DNA from: Candidatus Pelagibacterales bacterium | GTDB taxonomy: Bacteria > Pseudomonadota > Alphaproteobacteria > TMED109 | Assembly: GCA_002720535.1 (NCBI GenBank) | Contig: PBIU01000004.1 | Location: forward strand, 196,004-222,807 | Direction of reading: 5' to 3' | Length of the DNA stretch: 26,804 nt | In this document: positions 14,668-22,868 of the stretch, one piece after another | How positions within the stretch are numbered: position 1 is the stretch's first letter | Layout: the number at the start of each line of letters is the position of its first letter | Made by a program: the position numbers and the translations under genes | The notes under the pieces: generated by a model | The model's input: the letters and a program-made list of their open reading frames with translations, nothing else | The model's database searches: none | Told to the model about the DNA's origin: nothing

Positions 14668-15429
14668 ATGAATTATTACGCAATAAAAGCTATTTATTTA
14701 TATGAAATGTCACGTACATATAGAACAATTTCTCAAAGTTTAATTGCGCCTGTAATATCCACCATTCTTTATTTTGTAGTTTTTGGTTCAGCTATTGGTT
14801 CTAAAATAGAAAATATAGAAGGAATAAGTTACGGAGTTTTTATTGTACCTGGATTGGTTATGCTATCTGTCTTAATGCAAAGTATAACCAATGCAGCCTT
14901 TGCCATATATTTCCCTAAGTTTGTAGGTACTATTAATGAACTTCTATCTGCACCTGTTTCGACAATAGACATAGTAATTGGTTATATCGGAGCAGCTACT
15001 ACTAAATCCTTTTCTATAGGAATTATTATTTTAATAACTGCTCATTTGATTGTTCCGTTAAAGATTGTTCATCCTCTTTATATGCTATTATTCTTATTAT
15101 TAACATGCTTTGCTTTTTGCTCATTTGGTTTTATAATTGGTCTTTGGGCAAAAAACTTTGAACAATTGAATCTTGTGCCTATGCTAATAATAACGCCATT
15201 AGTATTCTTAGGAGGAAGTTTTTATTCTATATCAATGCTACCAGTATTTTGGCAAAAAATTTCTATGTTTAATCCTGTAGTATATTTAATTTCAGGTTTT
15301 AGATGGACATTTTTTAATTTTTCAGATTTTAGTTTTGGAGTTAGTTTATTAGCCATATTTAGCTTCGCAATACTCTGTAATTCTATTATATTTTGGATGT
15401 TTAAAACAGGTTATAAAGTAAGAAACTAA
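14668..15429 (+). CDS. ABC-2 type exporter, permease
   Basis: 253 residues with about six hydrophobic segments: around residues 20-45, 55-75, 105-130, 135-160, 165-190 and 225-248. The ABC-2 membrane-family pattern is visible in RTISQSLIAPVISTILYFVV, NELLSAPVSTIDIVIGYIGA, GLWAKNFEQLNLVPMLIITP and LGGSFYSISMLPVFWQKIS. It forms a transporter with the ATPase encoded 2 bases upstream. No neighbouring biosynthesis genes point to a cargo. Confidence 0.92.
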   Translation: MNYYAIKAIYLYEMSRTYRTISQSLIAPVISTILYFVVFGSAIGSKIENIEGISYGVFIVPGLVMLSVLMQSITNAAFAIYFPKFVGTINELLSAPVSTIDIVIGYIGAATTKSFSIGIIILITAHLIVPLKIVHPLYMLLFLLLTCFAFCSFGFIIGLWAKNFEQLNLVPMLIITPLVFLGGSFYSISMLPVFWQKISMFNPVVYLISGFRWTFFNFSDFSFGVSLLAIFSFAILCNSIIFWMFKTGYKVRN

Positions 15430-15475
15430 TAATGCTTTAATTGATTTTTTTTACTTTATCTAGTATTTATAATTT

Positions 15476-15541
15476 ATGAAAAATATTTTTATAGTAATTA
15501 TTTGTTTTTTATTTTTGTTAGGATGTGTGTCTATTTTTTAA
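15476..15541 (+). CDS. Possible micro-lipoprotein (21 aa)
   Basis: 21 residues: MKNIFIVIICFLFLLGCVSI plus Phe. The reading frame is a complete lipoprotein signal peptide with the lipobox LLGC (Cys17), after which only four residues follow before the stop. This would give a lipid-anchored pentapeptide. It could be a real entericidin-like micro-lipoprotein or the leftover front end of a lipoprotein gene that lost its body. No good Shine-Dalgarno site is visible. Confidence 0.3.
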   Translation: MKNIFIVIICFLFLLGCVSIF

Positions 15542-15623
15542 TATAGCATTAACTACTTTCATTAAATAAAAGTAAATTCATAATTTAAAATATATACAAT
15601 AAATTTAATTATTTATTAATTAA

Positions 15624-15740
15624 TTACGCATATGTTTGGTAAATAAAATACAAAGTTATTAAAATAATTATTGCAAATATATACTTTTTATAATTTAATT
15701 TATTGGATTTAAATATCTTTTTTTTATCTTTTAGTGCCAT
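15624..15740 (-). CDS. Membrane microprotein (38 aa) with Fur-type control region
   Basis: 38 residues: a strongly basic N-terminal half (MALKDKKKIFKSNKLNYKKY) and one hydrophobic span (IFAIIILITLYFIY) ending QTYA. By the positive-inside rule the N-terminus faces the cytoplasm. A good Shine-Dalgarno site (AAGGA, 7 bases before ATG), a perfect 7-1-7 Fur-type palindrome ending 16 bases before the start codon, and a -35/-10 pair spaced by 16 bases are all correctly ordered, which supports a real gene repressed by iron-loaded Fur. It is too short for ordinary gene callers. I know no family for it; a role in iron transport, or as a regulator of a membrane complex, is only a guess. Confidence 0.55.
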   Translation of the reverse strand: MALKDKKKIFKSNKLNYKKYIFAIIILITLYFIYQTYA

Positions 15741-15756
15741 TAAAAGATCCTTTTAG

Positions 15757-15782
15757 TTGAGAATAATTCTCAAATATGAGAA
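15757..15782. promoter_or_regulatory. Fur-type operator (perfect 7-1-7 palindrome plus third half-site)
   Basis: TTGAGAATAATTCTCAA (15757-15773) is a perfect palindrome around one central base and contains TGAGAAT-A-ATTCTCA, the 7-1-7 form of Fur boxes. A third half-site TGAGAA (15777-15782) forms a further perfect inverted repeat with TTCTCA (15767-15772). The array covers the predicted start of the minus-strand microgene and lies 95 bases upstream of the plus-strand GST-sufE operon. Confidence 0.7.
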
Positions 15783-15785
15783 AAA

Positions 15786-15813
15786 ATTTTAGATATTTAT
15801 TTATAAAAGTCAA
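15786..15813 (-). promoter_or_regulatory. Predicted sigma-70 promoter of the 38-aa microprotein
   Basis: On the minus strand, TTGACT (15808-15813) and TAAAAT (15786-15791) are 16 bases apart. The start of transcription would fall near 15779, inside the Fur-type array, as expected for a repressed promoter. Confidence 0.6.
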
Positions 15814-15867
15814 TATTTTACGGAACAAAAAATTAAATACAATGCGTTACAAAATAAGGATATTTTA

Positions 15868-16476
15868 ATGTTAAAATTACATCATGCACCAAATTCAAGA
15901 GCTGGAAGAATAGTTTGGTTATTAGAAGAGCTTAAGCTTCCCTATGATATAAATACTATGAAGTTTCATCCAAGTGATCTCAAATCTGACGAACATAGAG
16001 CCAGACATCCTCTTGGAAGAATTCCAGTACTAGAAGATAATGATATTAGTATTTATGAATCAGGGGCTATAGTAGAATATATATTAGCTCGACATGCTCC
16101 AGGAAAGCTCAAACCTGATGTTAAGGACAACACTTATCCGCAATATTTGCAATGGTTTCATTATTGTGAAGGTATGGTTATGCCTCCTATGAATACTATC
16201 GTAGTTCATACGATAATTTTATCAGAAGAACGTCGAGATGAAGTTGTTTTAGGTCAAGCGCAGAGATTATTATCTAAAGCTTTAGTACCTATAAATCATG
16301 CTTTAGAGGGAAAAGAGTATTTAATTGGTGATTTTTCTGCCGCAGACATTATGTTAGGACATGCATTATATATGTCAAAAAGATTGAATTGTGTATCTAG
16401 TGATTTATCTAATATATTAGATTATATTGCTAGAATTGAGTCGCGTCCATGTTTTCAAAAAGCAATTAATATGTAA
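15868..16476 (+). CDS. Glutathione S-transferase family protein
   Basis: 202 residues with an AAGGA site. The N-terminal thioredoxin-like domain starts LKLHHAPNSRAGRIVWLLEE, contains the cis-Pro segment GRIPVLED and the glutathione gamma-glutamyl contact ESGAIVEY. The helical domain (from about residue 85) includes YLQWFHYCEGMVMPPMNTI and the usual IGDFSAADIMLGH. Ser9 or Arg10 in the N-terminal loop is the probable thiol-activating position. It conjugates or reduces substrates with glutathione; the substrate is unknown. It heads a tight operon with sufE (14-base gap), a threonine aldolase and a sugar dehydrogenase, downstream of the divergent Fur-type operator. Confidence 0.9.
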   Translation: MLKLHHAPNSRAGRIVWLLEELKLPYDINTMKFHPSDLKSDEHRARHPLGRIPVLEDNDISIYESGAIVEYILARHAPGKLKPDVKDNTYPQYLQWFHYCEGMVMPPMNTIVVHTIILSEERRDEVVLGQAQRLLSKALVPINHALEGKEYLIGDFSAADIMLGHALYMSKRLNCVSSDLSNILDYIARIESRPCFQKAINM

Positions 16477-16490
16477 ATATTAGGCATCAA

Positions 16491-16898
16491 ATGATTAATG
16501 AACTCAAAAAATATGCTGAAAATCTCAGTGAAGTCTATTCTTTAGAACAAGAAATGGGTCAATATCAATATTTAATAGATATAGGTAATAAGGCACCATC
16601 ATTCTCTAAAGATGAACAAAATGAAATTAATAAAATGTTTGGATGTCAAGCACAGGTATGGATTATATCAAAAATTGATAAGGATCGTTTTTATTTTAGA
16701 GGAGATAGTGACGCTGCAATAGTAAAGGGTTTAGTTCAAATTATCACTGAAGCACTTAGTGGGCATACAAAAGAAGAAATTAGTGATATTAAGCATAACA
16801 TAGTGGATCAATTAGGATTAGGCCCAGGTTTAACAGTTAGAAGACAAGTAGGTATGATGGCTATGATTGATCACATAAAAAAAATTACTGTCAGTTAA
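16491..16898 (+). CDS. sufE: SufE-type cysteine desulfurase activator
   Basis: 135 residues, normal for SufE. The sulfur-accepting cysteine is Cys52 in MFGCQAQVW. Other family marks are the N-terminal EQEMGQYQYLIDIGNKAP, FRGDSDAAIVKGLV and the C-terminal LGLGPGLTVRRQVGMMAMI. SufE takes persulfide sulfur from the desulfurase SufS and hands it to the SufBCD scaffold for Fe-S cluster building. The rest of the suf operon is not in this window. SufE genes away from suf clusters are known in Alphaproteobacteria. The nearby Fur-type box would make sense for an Fe-S assembly factor. Confidence 0.92.
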   Translation: MINELKKYAENLSEVYSLEQEMGQYQYLIDIGNKAPSFSKDEQNEINKMFGCQAQVWIISKIDKDRFYFRGDSDAAIVKGLVQIITEALSGHTKEEISDIKHNIVDQLGLGPGLTVRRQVGMMAMIDHIKKITVS

Positions 16899-16903
16899 GT
16901 ATA

Positions 16904-17935
16904 ATGAACTTTCAATCCGATAATCAATCATCAATTTTTCCAGAAATTATTAAATATTTAGAAGAAATTAATTTAAATTCTGCTCCGGCATATGGCACTG
17001 ATAAAATTACAATGCAAGCGAATGAAATGCTTTCAGAGTTATTTAAAATAGATCTTAAAGTTATGTATGTATCTTCAGGAACTGCAGCTAATTCTATAGC
17101 CTTATCTGCTATATGCCCTCCATATGGAGGAATATTATGTTCTGACACTGCACACATAGGTGGAGATGAATGTGGTGCGCCAGAATTTTTTACTGGTGGT
17201 GCAAAACTAATTCCTATTCCTTCAAATAATGGGTTAATAAATGAAGAAAATTTGGTAAATATGCTTAATAACTATGGATTGCATGGTATTCATGAAATAC
17301 TTCCATCAGCCATAAGTTTAACTCAAGCTTCAGAATTAGGAACTGTTTATAACCCAGACAATATAAGAAAAATTTCAAATTTTGCAAAAAAACACAATTT
17401 ATATATACACATGGATGGTGCGAGGTTTTCAAATGCCTGTTGTTTTTTAAAATGTGAACCAGCAGATATAACTTGGAAGAGTGGGGTTGATATTTTAAGT
17501 TTGGGAACTACAAAAAATGGTACAATGTCGTGTGAAGCCATCTTAATATTTAATAAAGATATTAAAGAAGATTTTGAAAGAAGACAAAAAAGAGCAGGTC
17601 ACTTATGGTCAAAAAATAGATATATGTCTGCCCAAATTATTAAATGGATTGAAAATGAGCGATGGATAAAAGCAGCACAAAAAGCAAATAATTACGCACT
17701 CTCTATTAAAAATAGTCTTAGTAAAAATAAAAATATTATTATTGAATACCCTGTTGATATTAATATGGTCTTTGCAAGAATACCTATAGCAATTCAAGAT
17801 AAATTAAAAATTAAAAATGTTTCATTTAACCCATGGTATGGAAGCAATAATTTAACTAGATTTGTAACTTCATGGGATACAACAAGTACTGAGATTAAAA
17901 ATTTTGATGATATTATGATTAATGTAGAAAATTAA
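16904..17935 (+). CDS. ltaE: Low-specificity L-threonine aldolase / beta-eliminating lyase family
   Basis: 343 residues, fold type I PLP enzyme of normal size, beginning 5 bases after sufE. The start region is FQSDNQSSIFPEIIKYLEEIN. SSGTAANS (57-64) binds the PLP phosphate, His84 (DTAHI) stacks on the ring, HMDGARF contains Asp171, and the PLP lysine is Lys204 in SLGTTKNGT. Reaction: L-threonine (or allo-threonine) to glycine plus acetaldehyde, in the cytoplasm; related enzymes cleave other beta-hydroxy amino acids. The gene symbol is by family, not by assay. Confidence 0.88.
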   Translation: MNFQSDNQSSIFPEIIKYLEEINLNSAPAYGTDKITMQANEMLSELFKIDLKVMYVSSGTAANSIALSAICPPYGGILCSDTAHIGGDECGAPEFFTGGAKLIPIPSNNGLINEENLVNMLNNYGLHGIHEILPSAISLTQASELGTVYNPDNIRKISNFAKKHNLYIHMDGARFSNACCFLKCEPADITWKSGVDILSLGTTKNGTMSCEAILIFNKDIKEDFERRQKRAGHLWSKNRYMSAQIIKWIENERWIKAAQKANNYALSIKNSLSKNKNIIIEYPVDINMVFARIPIAIQDKLKIKNVSFNPWYGSNNLTRFVTSWDTTSTEIKNFDDIMINVEN

Positions 17936-17946
17936 ATGAGATATTT

Positions 17947-19014
17947 ATGAGATTCAAAAAAATATTATTACTTATATTATTTATATTCTTATTTAATAAG
18001 TCATCATATTCTAATGATTTTACTCTAGAAGACCTAATTAGTTTAAATACTCCATGGGGATTAAGCTTTATAGATGAAAATAAAATAATAATAACTGAAA
18101 AAAATGGCAGTATTAAACTCTTTAACATTAATGAAAATAAAATATATCCAATAAAACATAACCTTAAAATTTCAAATATAGGGCAGGGAGGTCTCCTAGA
18201 TATTTTATATAAAAATGAAATTGTATATGTTTCATATTCTGAAAAACTAAAAAATAATAAAAGCAGCACATCAATTGCTATTGCAACATATAATAATAAT
18301 TTTTTGGAATTTAAAAACATATTTAGGGCAGAGCCTGCAATTCAATCAGGCTTTCATTTTGGATCTAGAATAGTTTTAAAAGGTAACTTTTTATATGCTT
18401 CCATAGGTGAAAGGGGTAAAGGTGATATTGCACAAGACCCAAGTAAACATCCGGGCAGTATAATCAGAATTCATATAGATGGAACTATTCCTAAAGATAA
18501 TCCTAAATTCTTAGAAAATAAAAAATGGGCAAAAGAAATTTATCAAATAGGCGTAAGAAACCCTCAAGGCATGACCTTATCTCCATTTGACTCAAATATA
18601 TATATTAGTAACCATGGAGCTAAAGGTGGAGATTGGTTTGGAGAAGTTACTAGCGGATCTAATTATGGATGGCCAATTTTAGGATGGGGAGGAACAAATT
18701 ACTCTGGGTCTAAAATAGGGCCTAAATGGTTAGAAGGTTTTAAGAAACCAATTTACTATTGGGTTCCTTCAATAGCTACTAGTGCAATTACAATATATAA
18801 AGGACAGGAATTTAACGAATGGAATGGTACTGCTTTAATTGCATCATTAAAAGATCAAACACTTAGAAAGCTTGAATTCACTGATCCCAAAAATGTAAAA
18901 GAAGAGATTATTTTTTCTGATTTGATAGGAAGAATAAGAGATATTGATGTACACCCTATAAACGGTAAAATTTTTTTACTGAGTTCAAATAAATTGTGGA
19001 TGATGCAAAAATAA
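17947..19014 (+). CDS. PQQ-dependent soluble aldose sugar dehydrogenase family protein (YliI-like)
   Basis: 355 residues. A Sec signal peptide (KKILLLILFIFLFNKSSYS) precedes a six-bladed beta-propeller of the glucose/sorbosone dehydrogenase family. Visible motifs are TPWGLSFIDENKIIITEKNG, GQGGLLDI, FHFGSRIVLKGNFLYASIGE, AQDPSKHPGSIIRIHIDGTI, QIGVRNPQGMTLSP and SGSNYGWPILGWG. Family members oxidise aldoses in the periplasm with pyrroloquinoline quinone; no PQQ biosynthesis genes are in the window. Last gene of the GST-sufE-ltaE operon, 11 bases after ltaE. Convergent with tRNA-Ser. Confidence 0.87.
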   Translation: MRFKKILLLILFIFLFNKSSYSNDFTLEDLISLNTPWGLSFIDENKIIITEKNGSIKLFNINENKIYPIKHNLKISNIGQGGLLDILYKNEIVYVSYSEKLKNNKSSTSIAIATYNNNFLEFKNIFRAEPAIQSGFHFGSRIVLKGNFLYASIGERGKGDIAQDPSKHPGSIIRIHIDGTIPKDNPKFLENKKWAKEIYQIGVRNPQGMTLSPFDSNIYISNHGAKGGDWFGEVTSGSNYGWPILGWGGTNYSGSKIGPKWLEGFKKPIYYWVPSIATSAITIYKGQEFNEWNGTALIASLKDQTLRKLEFTDPKNVKEEIIFSDLIGRIRDIDVHPINGKIFLLSSNKLWMMQK

Positions 19015-19035
19015 ATAATTATACCATATAATCTA

Positions 19036-19125
19036 TGGCGGAGAGAGTGGGATTCGAACCCACGGTACGCTTACACGTACGCTGGTTTTCAAGACCAGTG
19101 CTTTCGACCACTCAGCCATCTCTCC
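19036..19125 (-). tRNA. tRNA-Ser (anticodon UGA)
   Basis: 90 bases including encoded CCA (19036-19038). The acceptor stem GGAGAGA pairs with TCTCTCC, the anticodon loop is CTTGAAA with TGA, and a long variable arm (GCGTACGTGTAAGCGTAC region) marks it as class II. The T loop GTTCGAA is normal and the discriminator is G, as expected for serine tRNAs. Confidence 0.97.
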
Positions 19126-19214
19126 AGATAATTTATACTATTAAACCTATATTTTATTTTATAAAAGAAAAAAATTATAAATTTTCCATTTTTTAAATGT
19201 AATAAAAATTATTA

Positions 19215-20204
19215 ATGTTATTATTAAATATGTTTATCTATCGTTATATCCTAATATCCTTTTTAATAATATTTTTTTCCACCAATTACTCATTTTCTGA
19301 AGATAAAAATTTTAATGAATGGCTACTAGAATTAGAAAAGGAAGCTATTGAAAGAGGTATCTCCAAAAGAACTTTTACTCTGGCAATGGAAAATGTAGTT
19401 TTAATTGAAAAAGTAAAAAAATTAGATAAGAAACAACCTGAAAAAGTCATTACTTTTAATGATTATTATGAAAGAACTGTAAATAAAAGAAGAATTGAAA
19501 TAGGTAAAAATAAATATAGTCTTCATAAAAATGAAATTTTAGATATAGCTAATAAATATGGAGTCCAAGCAAGGTTTATACTAGCCATTTGGGGTGTTGA
19601 AACAAATTATGGAACGTATACTGGCTCATTTTCAGTAATATCTTCATTAACAACTCTTGCTTTTAATGGAAGAAGAGCTAATTTTTTTAGGCTACAGCTT
19701 TTGGATGCTCTTAAAATATTAGATGAAGGACATATAGAATTGTCTAATATGAAAGGGTCTTGGGCAGGTGCAATGGGGCAAAGTCAATTTATGCCTTCAT
19801 CTTATTTAGAATATGCCCAGGACTATGATAATGACGGCAAAAAAGATATATGGTCTAATCATTTAGATGTATTTGCTTCAATAGCATTTTATTTAAAGTC
19901 TCATGGATGGGATAATACTAAAACTTGGGGAAGACAAGTATTAGTTCCTAAAGAAATTTTGGATTCTTATAAAGAGAATTATTCAAATGAAGAAACCTTA
20001 AAATTTTGGTCTGACAAAGGCATTAAAAATATTGATGGAAAACAACTACCTTATTTAAATTTAAATGCAAATTTAATATTACCAGATGGCCCTCAAGGAA
20101 ATGCATTTCTAGTATATAATAATTTTTATAAAATTAAGAAATACAATGCATCTACTTATTATGCTTTATCTATAGGCATGTTATCTGACAGGATAAAAAA
20201 TTGA
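19215..20204 (+). CDS. mltB: Membrane-bound lytic murein transglycosylase B family
   Basis: 329 residues (324 if the next in-frame ATG at 19230 is used; neither start has a clear Shine-Dalgarno site). A hydrophobic signal segment (residues 9-23) leads into the SLT_2 domain. The catalytic glutamate is Glu129 in AIWGVETNYGTYTG, followed by the conserved GSWAGAMGQSQFMPSSYLEYA and the DYDNDGKKDIW loop. It cleaves the MurNAc-GlcNAc bond of peptidoglycan with formation of anhydro-MurNAc, in the periplasm. No lipobox is seen, so it is secreted or N-terminally anchored rather than a lipoprotein. First gene of the wall/housekeeping operon; its stop overlaps the rlpA start. Confidence 0.9.
   Translation: MLLLNMFIYRYILISFLIIFFSTNYSFSEDKNFNEWLLELEKEAIERGISKRTFTLAMENVVLIEKVKKLDKKQPEKVITFNDYYERTVNKRRIEIGKNKYSLHKNEILDIANKYGVQARFILAIWGVETNYGTYTGSFSVISSLTTLAFNGRRANFFRLQLLDALKILDEGHIELSNMKGSWAGAMGQSQFMPSSYLEYAQDYDNDGKKDIWSNHLDVFASIAFYLKSHGWDNTKTWGRQVLVPKEILDSYKENYSNEETLKFWSDKGIKNIDGKQLPYLNLNANLILPDGPQGNAFLVYNNFYKIKKYNASTYYALSIGMLSDRIKN
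20190..20193 (+). promoter_or_regulatory. Shine-Dalgarno site fixing the TTG start of rlpA
   Basis: AGGA 7 bases before TTG 20201. There is no ATG in a suitable place, and starting at TTG gives an intact lipoprotein signal, so the unusual start codon is well supported. Confidence 0.6.
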
Positions 20205-21004
20205 AAAACTTAATAATTATAATTTTGCTATTATTTGTAAGTGCATGTGCTGAATTAAATTTAGTAAATCATCTAACAAAAAAAATTATTATGAATAATA
20301 AAGATCAAAATGAAACTAGAGAAAAATTATATAATGAACAACAACCAAAACCTTATTATAAAGTTGGTAATCCCTATTATATAAATGGAGTTAAATATAT
20401 TCCTAAAGAAGTGAGTTCATATTATGAAATAGGTATAGCTTCATGGTACGGACCAAAATTTGATGGCAAACTTACTGCCAACGGAGAAATTTTTAATCAA
20501 TATGATGTTACAGCAGCACATAAAACACTCCCTCTTCCGAGCCTTGTAAAAGTAACGAATTTAGAAAATAATAGATCTATAATATTAAGAATAAATGATA
20601 GAGGACCTTTTGTAGGAGATAGAATTATAGATTTATCATATAAATCTGCTCAAATTCTTGGTGTAGTTAAAAAAGGAACTGCTGAAGTCAGTGTAGAGTT
20701 ATTAGAATATGGAGAACATCTCTTAAATTATTCAAAAGGTAATGAAGTAATTACAACTAAAAGAAATAAAACACACTTCCTTCAAATAGGTATATTTAAA
20801 AACCCTAATAATGCTGATAAATTATCAGACAAATTAAGAAATACTGATTATTTAAAACATAAAGTTATTATTGAGACTACAAATGTAAATGAAGAGACTT
20901 TATTCATAGTTAAAATTGGACCAATACAAGACAGTGAAACAGCATTATATATGCAAAGAAAACTAAAAAAAGATGAAATTTTATCAAAGTTAGTTATAGA
21001 ATAA
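20201..21004 (+). CDS. rlpA: RlpA septal-ring lytic transglycosylase, lipoprotein with SPOR domain
   Basis: 267 residues starting at TTG and overlapping the mltB stop by 4 bases (TTGA). The lipobox VSAC places the lipid on Cys16. The double-psi beta-barrel domain (about 77-165) shows GIASWYGPKFDGKLTANGE, AAHKTLPLPSLVKVTNL and INDRGPFVGDRIIDLS. The C-terminal SPOR domain (about 190-265, starting THFLQIGIFKNPNNA) binds denuded glycan strands at the septum. In Pseudomonas, RlpA cleaves peptidoglycan lacking stem peptides during daughter-cell separation. Position between mltB and dacA fits a joint role in wall remodelling. Confidence 0.93.
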   Translation: MKNLIIIILLLFVSACAELNLVNHLTKKIIMNNKDQNETREKLYNEQQPKPYYKVGNPYYINGVKYIPKEVSSYYEIGIASWYGPKFDGKLTANGEIFNQYDVTAAHKTLPLPSLVKVTNLENNRSIILRINDRGPFVGDRIIDLSYKSAQILGVVKKGTAEVSVELLEYGEHLLNYSKGNEVITTKRNKTHFLQIGIFKNPNNADKLSDKLRNTDYLKHKVIIETTNVNEETLFIVKIGPIQDSETALYMQRKLKKDEILSKLVIE

Positions 21005-21028
21005 ATATATAAATTCTAAGGAGATTAA

Positions 21029-22228
21029 ATGTATACAATAAATTATAAAATTTACTTTAAAATATTAATAAATATTTTATTCATTCTATTCATATCTATA
21101 AAAACTTCTAATGCGGATACTACAATAAATACTTCTGCTAAATATGCTCTTCTAATGGATCATGATACAGGTAGGATACTTCTTAATAAAAATTCTGATG
21201 TAAAAATGTCTCCTGCATCTATGAGCAAATTAATGACTATTTATTTAACTTTTGAAGCAATTAAACAAGAAAGAATAAATCTTGATACAGAACTAGTAGT
21301 AAGTGAAAATGCATGGAGAAAAAAAGATAAGAATGGAAAATCTCTTCCTCCTAGCGGTTCTAGTATGTTCCTAGAACCACTTACAAAAGTCACTGTTGAA
21401 GATTTACTCAAAGGAATAATTGTTCAGTCTGGTAATGATGCTTGCATAGTTATCGCTGAAGCTTTGAATGGTTCTGAAGAGGCTTTTGCAAATAAGATGA
21501 ATGAAAAAGGTAGTGAATTAGGTTTAAAAAATAGTAATTTTACCAATTCAACTGGTTGGCCTGATAAAATGCATTTAATGTCTTCCTTAGATTTAGCATT
21601 ACTTGCATCTAAGCTTTATAAAGATTTTCCTGAATACATGCATTATTTTTCTCAAAAGAAATTTACATATAATGGTATAGCTCAATCAAATAGAAACCCT
21701 GTAATATATCAAGATATTGGTGGTGATGGTTTAAAAACAGGTTATACAAAGGACAGTGGTCACGGAGTAGTAGCATCAGCCATACAGAATGGAAGAAGAG
21801 TTGTATTAGTCTTAAATGGAATTGAAGGAACAAAGCTTAGGGCAATTGAAGCTGAAAGAATAATTAATTGGGGGTTTAGGGAATTTGAAAATATAGTTTT
21901 ATATGAAAGGAATGAAATTGTAGATTCAGCAAATATTTGGCTTGGAAGCAGGCCAACTGTTCCTCTTATAGTTAAAGATAAAGTAATGTTAACTTTATCT
22001 AAAGCTGATAGAGGCAAAGACTTAAAAGCAACTGTTAAGTATGTAGGGCCGTTGATACCTCCTTTAAATGTTGATTATTCAGTAGCAAAATTAATAATAA
22101 AGAACAATAAAGGCGAACGCATTAATGAATATAATTTATTTCCTGAGTACGAGGTTAACAAAGCAGGACCAATAGGCAGATTATTTGGTTCTTTATCATA
22201 TCTTATATGGGGAAACCCTATTCAATGA
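21029..22228 (+). CDS. dacA: D-alanyl-D-alanine carboxypeptidase (PBP5/6 type)
   Basis: 399 residues with an AAGGAG site. A signal segment (residues 11-29) is followed by the S11 peptidase domain with SMSK (Ser64-Lys67), SGN (134-136) and KTG (236-238), the three penicillin-binding motifs. A C-terminal PBP5-type beta domain (about 290-380) is present. The end (GPIGRLFGSLSYLIWG) may be an amphipathic membrane anchor, as in E. coli PBP5. It removes the terminal D-Ala from pentapeptides. The TGA stop overlaps the tmk ATG. Confidence 0.94.
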   Translation: MYTINYKIYFKILINILFILFISIKTSNADTTINTSAKYALLMDHDTGRILLNKNSDVKMSPASMSKLMTIYLTFEAIKQERINLDTELVVSENAWRKKDKNGKSLPPSGSSMFLEPLTKVTVEDLLKGIIVQSGNDACIVIAEALNGSEEAFANKMNEKGSELGLKNSNFTNSTGWPDKMHLMSSLDLALLASKLYKDFPEYMHYFSQKKFTYNGIAQSNRNPVIYQDIGGDGLKTGYTKDSGHGVVASAIQNGRRVVLVLNGIEGTKLRAIEAERIINWGFREFENIVLYERNEIVDSANIWLGSRPTVPLIVKDKVMLTLSKADRGKDLKATVKYVGPLIPPLNVDYSVAKLIIKNNKGERINEYNLFPEYEVNKAGPIGRLFGSLSYLIWGNPIQ

Positions 22229-22857
22229 AAAGTTTACAAGGGCTCTTAATAACATTTGAGGGTGGAGAAGGGACCGGAAAAAGTACACAATCTAAATTAT
22301 TGTATGACTATTTAAAGAGTAAAACTACAGATGTTATTTTAACTAGAGAGCCAGGAGGATGTACCGAATCTGAAAACATAAGAAATTTGCTAGTAAAAGG
22401 TAATATAAATAAATGGGACCCCATTACAGAATCACTTTTACATAATGCAGCAAGAAGAGAACATGTAAAAAATATTATTAAGCCTGCACTATTAAAAAAT
22501 AAAATAATAATCTGTGATCGTTATATTGATTCTACAATGGCTTATCAAGGAATCGGACAAGGGGTAAACTCAAACTTCTTAAATATTCTATCAAAAGAAA
22601 TAACTGAAAATATTGTTCCTAATATCACTTTTATTTTTGATATAGACCCAGATATATCTCTTAAAAGAGCGAAGAAAAGAGATAAAAATACTAATAATAG
22701 ATATGAAAATTTTGATATATCGTTTCATAGAAATATAAGAAATTACTTTAAATCGTTAATAAATACTAACAAAAGATATATACTAATAGATGCATCAAAT
22801 AGTATAGAAGAAATACATTTAAAAATTTTAAAACCTATAAATGATTTAATTAAATAG
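22225..22857 (+). CDS. tmk: Thymidylate kinase
   Basis: 210 residues from ATG 22225, which shares ATGA with the dacA stop, a common coupled arrangement. An upstream in-frame ATG at 22207 lies inside dacA and has no ribosome site. The P-loop is GGEGTGKS (13-20), followed by LTREPGG and the DRYIDSTMAYQG motif. The LID-like segment KRAKKRDKNTNNRYENFD is basic. It phosphorylates dTMP to dTDP with ATP. Neighbouring holB and metG are its usual partners in Alphaproteobacteria. Confidence 0.94.
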   Translation: MKSLQGLLITFEGGEGTGKSTQSKLLYDYLKSKTTDVILTREPGGCTESENIRNLLVKGNINKWDPITESLLHNAARREHVKNIIKPALLKNKIIICDRYIDSTMAYQGIGQGVNSNFLNILSKEITENIVPNITFIFDIDPDISLKRAKKRDKNTNNRYENFDISFHRNIRNYFKSLINTNKRYILIDASNSIEEIHLKILKPINDLIK

Positions 22858-22868
22858 AAAATATTTTC

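Larger units (their letters stand above)
15430..15867. other. 438-bp gap holding two microgenes and a Fur-type control region
   Basis: After the ABC permease stop this gap contains the possible micro-lipoprotein (15476-15541), a minus-strand membrane microprotein (15624-15740), a Fur-type palindrome (15757-15773) and a minus-strand promoter (15786-15813). The remaining bases before the GST gene carry only its ribosome site (AAGGA near 15856). No larger reading frame is present on either strand. Confidence 0.7.

Noticed and set aside
22207..22224. Earlier ATG for tmk inside dacA
   Set aside because: No ribosome site; the ATGA overlap at 22225 is the usual coupled form, and the protein then starts normally.
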